Source: Bacteroidales bacterium
GTDB lineage: Bacteria > Bacteroidota > Bacteroidia > Bacteroidales > UBA4181
Length of the DNA stretch: 6,415 nucleotides
NCBI GenBank assembly: GCA_031287245.1
Contig: JAITTD010000210.1
Span: 1-6,415 of the forward strand
Direction: 5' to 3'
This document shows positions 4,343 through 6,415 of this stretch, in pieces (position 1 is the stretch's first letter; every line of letters begins with the position of its first letter). The notes below the pieces were generated by a model, which did not search any database, had not been told where the DNA came from, and saw nothing but the letters and a program-made list of their open reading frames with translations. Both the position numbers and the translations under genes were made by a program.

Positions 4343-6415
4343 ATCTTTTACCGAACTTGATAAATCAGTGCGGGAACTCTGGAATGAAACTGATAAACGA
4401 AAAGCAATAGATAAAGGCGTACTTGTAGCCAACAATGTATTAAAAGTCTTTATCCCTACAAATATTGAATGGCAAAGTCAGTTTGCCGAGGGCGAAGATG
4501 CGCTGGACAATGTTTTTCCTTCAAGCAAATTACCGAATCAAAAAGCGGAAACATGGTTTGTGCAGCACCCCTATTTAGGCGGTGAAAGAATAATTTTAGA
4601 GCAGTTTAGCCAAAAAGATGCTCCGTTTGAAAGCCGTTTTTATGCACTAAACAAAAGCAGTGCAAAATCTCGTGTTTCTGCCGGTGTGCATCTCACAAAA
4701 AACTGGGAACATTCCGAGCTTACTAAAAATGCAAATTATAAGGTGGGTATCAATTTCTTTTTGTCAGGGGATGCAAAGCGTATTCTCATCGCATTGAGCA
4801 ATCAAGGAAACTTGCGTGTGATGGAATTGAGCGAACATCTTACGAATACGCAGCGTGAAATATTTAATTCGTTGGAAGGTGTTTGTGAAGCGCCGATCGG
4901 CGAGGCGGATTCCACACAACGCCTGATACACACGAAACTTTGGGACGCTTTTGCGCTTCACGAACTCAATAATAAATTTTATGCGGGTGTGGCGTTACAC
5001 TTTGAACTTTTGCTGCAACATCTCACCGGGAAAAATGGCGGAGCAAAAGAGCCGGAAGACGCAAAGTTGTTCGTTTCACGTCTTTTGGGACGATTATTGT
5101 TTATTTGGTTTCTCCGCAAAAAAGAGGTTGTTGTCGATTCGACATATTTTGATACGGCAAAAGACTTAGAAGGGAGTGATTATTACGAAAAATATCTTAA
5201 AAAGCTATTTTTTGAAACACTTAACACACCGATAAAAAACCGGAAGGTGAGGGATAAAGAAACGCCCTACTTAAACGGCGGATTGTTTGAAGCGCATAAA
5301 AACGATTGGACAGATGAAAAAATATCATTCCCCCCGGATTGGTTTCAATCGCTCTACGACCATTTTGACCAATTTAATTTTACTACAGATGAAAGTTCCC
5401 CAGATTATGAGCAAGTAGCAATCGACCCCGAAATGCTGGGGCGTGTATTTGAAAGCCTTCTTGCAACACAGATTACTTCAACGGGCGAACAGGCACGAAA
5501 AGCAAAAGGAACTTACTATACTCCACGAGAAATTGTCGCTTATATGTGCAAGGAAAGCCTCCGGCAATACCTCTACACCGGATTATTCGATATAAATCAC
5601 ACGTCAACCTTCAATGCCGGTATAGACAGTTTGCTTGACAAGAGCGATGCGGATTTTGAGACGGCTCATACCAATGCGAAAAGAGACTTGTGGGGAAATG
5701 AAAATACTAAAAAGGTTTCCGATGATGTCCTTGATTTGCTTGATAAGATAAAAATATTAGACCCCGCCTGCGGTTCCGGGGCGTTCCCGATGGGTATGGT
5801 GCAGTTGCTTGAAAAGGTTTATGAGCGGCTGGCCCCTGATTTTAATAGTTATGAGAGAAAGCTCACGGTGATACAAAATAATATTTATGGCGTTGACATT
5901 GAGCCGATGGCAGTTGAAATTGCCCGCCTCCGTGCGTGGTTGAGCATCATCGTTGATGAGGAAGACCCCCGCAAAATAAAACCGCTGCCAAATCTCGATT
6001 TTAAGTTTGTTTGTGCTAATTCGCTGATTGCGCTGGAAAAAGAAATAGATTTATTTGATGACACAACGGTGATAGACAAACTGTTGCAAATTATTAAAGA
6101 ATATATGACTATTCACGAACCTGCCGCAAAAGAAAAAAAGATACAAGAATACAGGAACACGGCGAAACTATTGACACACGATGCGAAAGAAAGTCCACAG
6201 TATTTGACAAAAAAAACACAGCAGATATTATCATGGAACCCCAAACAAGAAACGCCAGCGGGTTTCTTTGACCCTGCTATTATGTTTGCGGTGAAAGATG
6301 GGTTTGATGTGGTTGTGGGGAATCCGCCGTATGTTGGTGAAAAGGGTCATAAAGAAACCTTTGAACCTATTAAAAATTCATGGTTGCAAGAATTCTATCA
6401 AGGGAAAATGGACTT
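4329..6415 (+). CDS. Eco57I-like adenine-N6 DNA methyltransferase, 3' end beyond window
   Basis: The frame is open from ATG 4329 to the window edge, giving 695 codons without a stop. It overlaps the helicase gene by 14 bp and has GAGGGAG at 4313-4319, nine bases upstream, so it is co-translated with it. The N-terminal third is unassigned; it includes a hydrophobic-basic segment, FVSRLLGRLLFIWFLRKK (248-265), of a kind seen in large Eco57I-type methylases. The catalytic part follows in the usual order. It comprises motif X-like GTYYTPREIV (394-403), the S-adenosylmethionine-binding motif I DPACGSGAF (478-486), the acidic site in YGVDIEPMA (D523, E525), and catalytic motif IV NPPY (665-668). 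NPPY marks an adenine-N6 enzyme. The target-recognition and C-terminal regions are outside the window; full proteins of this type often exceed 1000 residues. I see no PD-ExK nuclease signature in the N-terminus, unlike type IIG enzymes, which fits cleavage being done by the partner. It probably methylates self DNA for protection. The Eco57I-type class is secure. Specificity and system name are not. Confidence 0.9.
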   Translation, partial: MLQNKSFTELDKSVRELWNETDKRKAIDKGVLVANNVLKVFIPTNIEWQSQFAEGEDALDNVFPSSKLPNQKAETWFVQHPYLGGERIILEQFSQKDAPFESRFYALNKSSAKSRVSAGVHLTKNWEHSELTKNANYKVGINFFLSGDAKRILIALSNQGNLRVMELSEHLTNTQREIFNSLEGVCEAPIGEADSTQRLIHTKLWDAFALHELNNKFYAGVALHFELLLQHLTGKNGGAKEPEDAKLFVSRLLGRLLFIWFLRKKEVVVDSTYFDTAKDLEGSDYYEKYLKKLFFETLNTPIKNRKVRDKETPYLNGGLFEAHKNDWTDEKISFPPDWFQSLYDHFDQFNFTTDESSPDYEQVAIDPEMLGRVFESLLATQITSTGEQARKAKGTYYTPREIVAYMCKESLRQYLYTGLFDINHTSTFNAGIDSLLDKSDADFETAHTNAKRDLWGNENTKKVSDDVLDLLDKIKILDPACGSGAFPMGMVQLLEKVYERLAPDFNSYERKLTVIQNNIYGVDIEPMAVEIARLRAWLSIIVDEEDPRKIKPLPNLDFKFVCANSLIALEKEIDLFDDTTVIDKLLQIIKEYMTIHEPAAKEKKIQEYRNTAKLLTHDAKESPQYLTKKTQQILSWNPKQETPAGFFDPAIMFAVKDGFDVVVGNPPYVGEKGHKETFEPIKNSWLQEFYQGKMD

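Noticed and set aside
4764..5169. Short frames on both strands within 4764-5169, and the minus-strand frame at 5885-6079
   Set aside because: They sit inside the continuous methyltransferase frame that runs from 4329 to the window edge with all its motifs in one frame.
4329..5500. PD-ExK nuclease domain in the methyltransferase N-terminus, as in type IIG enzymes
   Set aside because: I looked for a PD followed by an E/D-x-K strand in residues 1-390 and saw no convincing match.

Overview
The window looks bacterial: there are strong Shine-Dalgarno sequences, a sigma-70-like promoter, tightly packed co-directional genes and all-bacterial protein families. Nothing in it fixes the species. No rRNA, tRNA, CRISPR array, integrase or transposase is visible. 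Spot counts suggest two compositional zones. The first 74-codon gene is about 55% GC (99 of 180 bases in 481-660). The long genes after it are clearly more AT-rich, with patches as low as 15 of 60 (3241-3300).

Positions 1-475 hold no intact gene. They contain two near-identical copies, 99 bp apart, of a repeat built on a perfect 14-bp hairpin (24-59 and 123-158), with a separate perfect 20-bp palindrome between them (67-86). On the minus strand at 362-121 lies what appears to be a frameshifted gene for a small YodC/DUF2158-like protein. It has a good ribosome binding site and convincing sequence on both sides of a one-base slip in a run of four Gs (plus-strand C276-C279). Its 3' end runs into the second hairpin repeat. 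A divergent plus-strand promoter (TTGTAA, 17 bp, TATTAT) drives the next unit.

Positions 476-6415 form one plus-strand operon of three genes, still open at the right edge. The first encodes a 74-residue protein of unknown function (476-700). The second encodes a 1211-residue fusion of a phospholipase-D-type nuclease domain to a SNF2/RapA-type helicase (707-4342). The third encodes an Eco57I-like adenine-N6 DNA methyltransferase (4329-6415, first 695 residues only). The methyltransferase gene overlaps the helicase gene by 14 bp, and the helicase gene begins 6 bp after the small gene.

The simplest reading is a restriction-modification-like or phage-defence operon. The methyltransferase would mark self DNA, and the helicase fusion would translocate on and probably cut unmarked DNA. 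The role of the small protein is unknown. The window stops just after the catalytic NPPY motif, so the target-recognition part of the methyltransferase and any further genes lie outside. That leaves open whether this is a compact two- or three-gene system or the start of a larger one such as class 1 DISARM.
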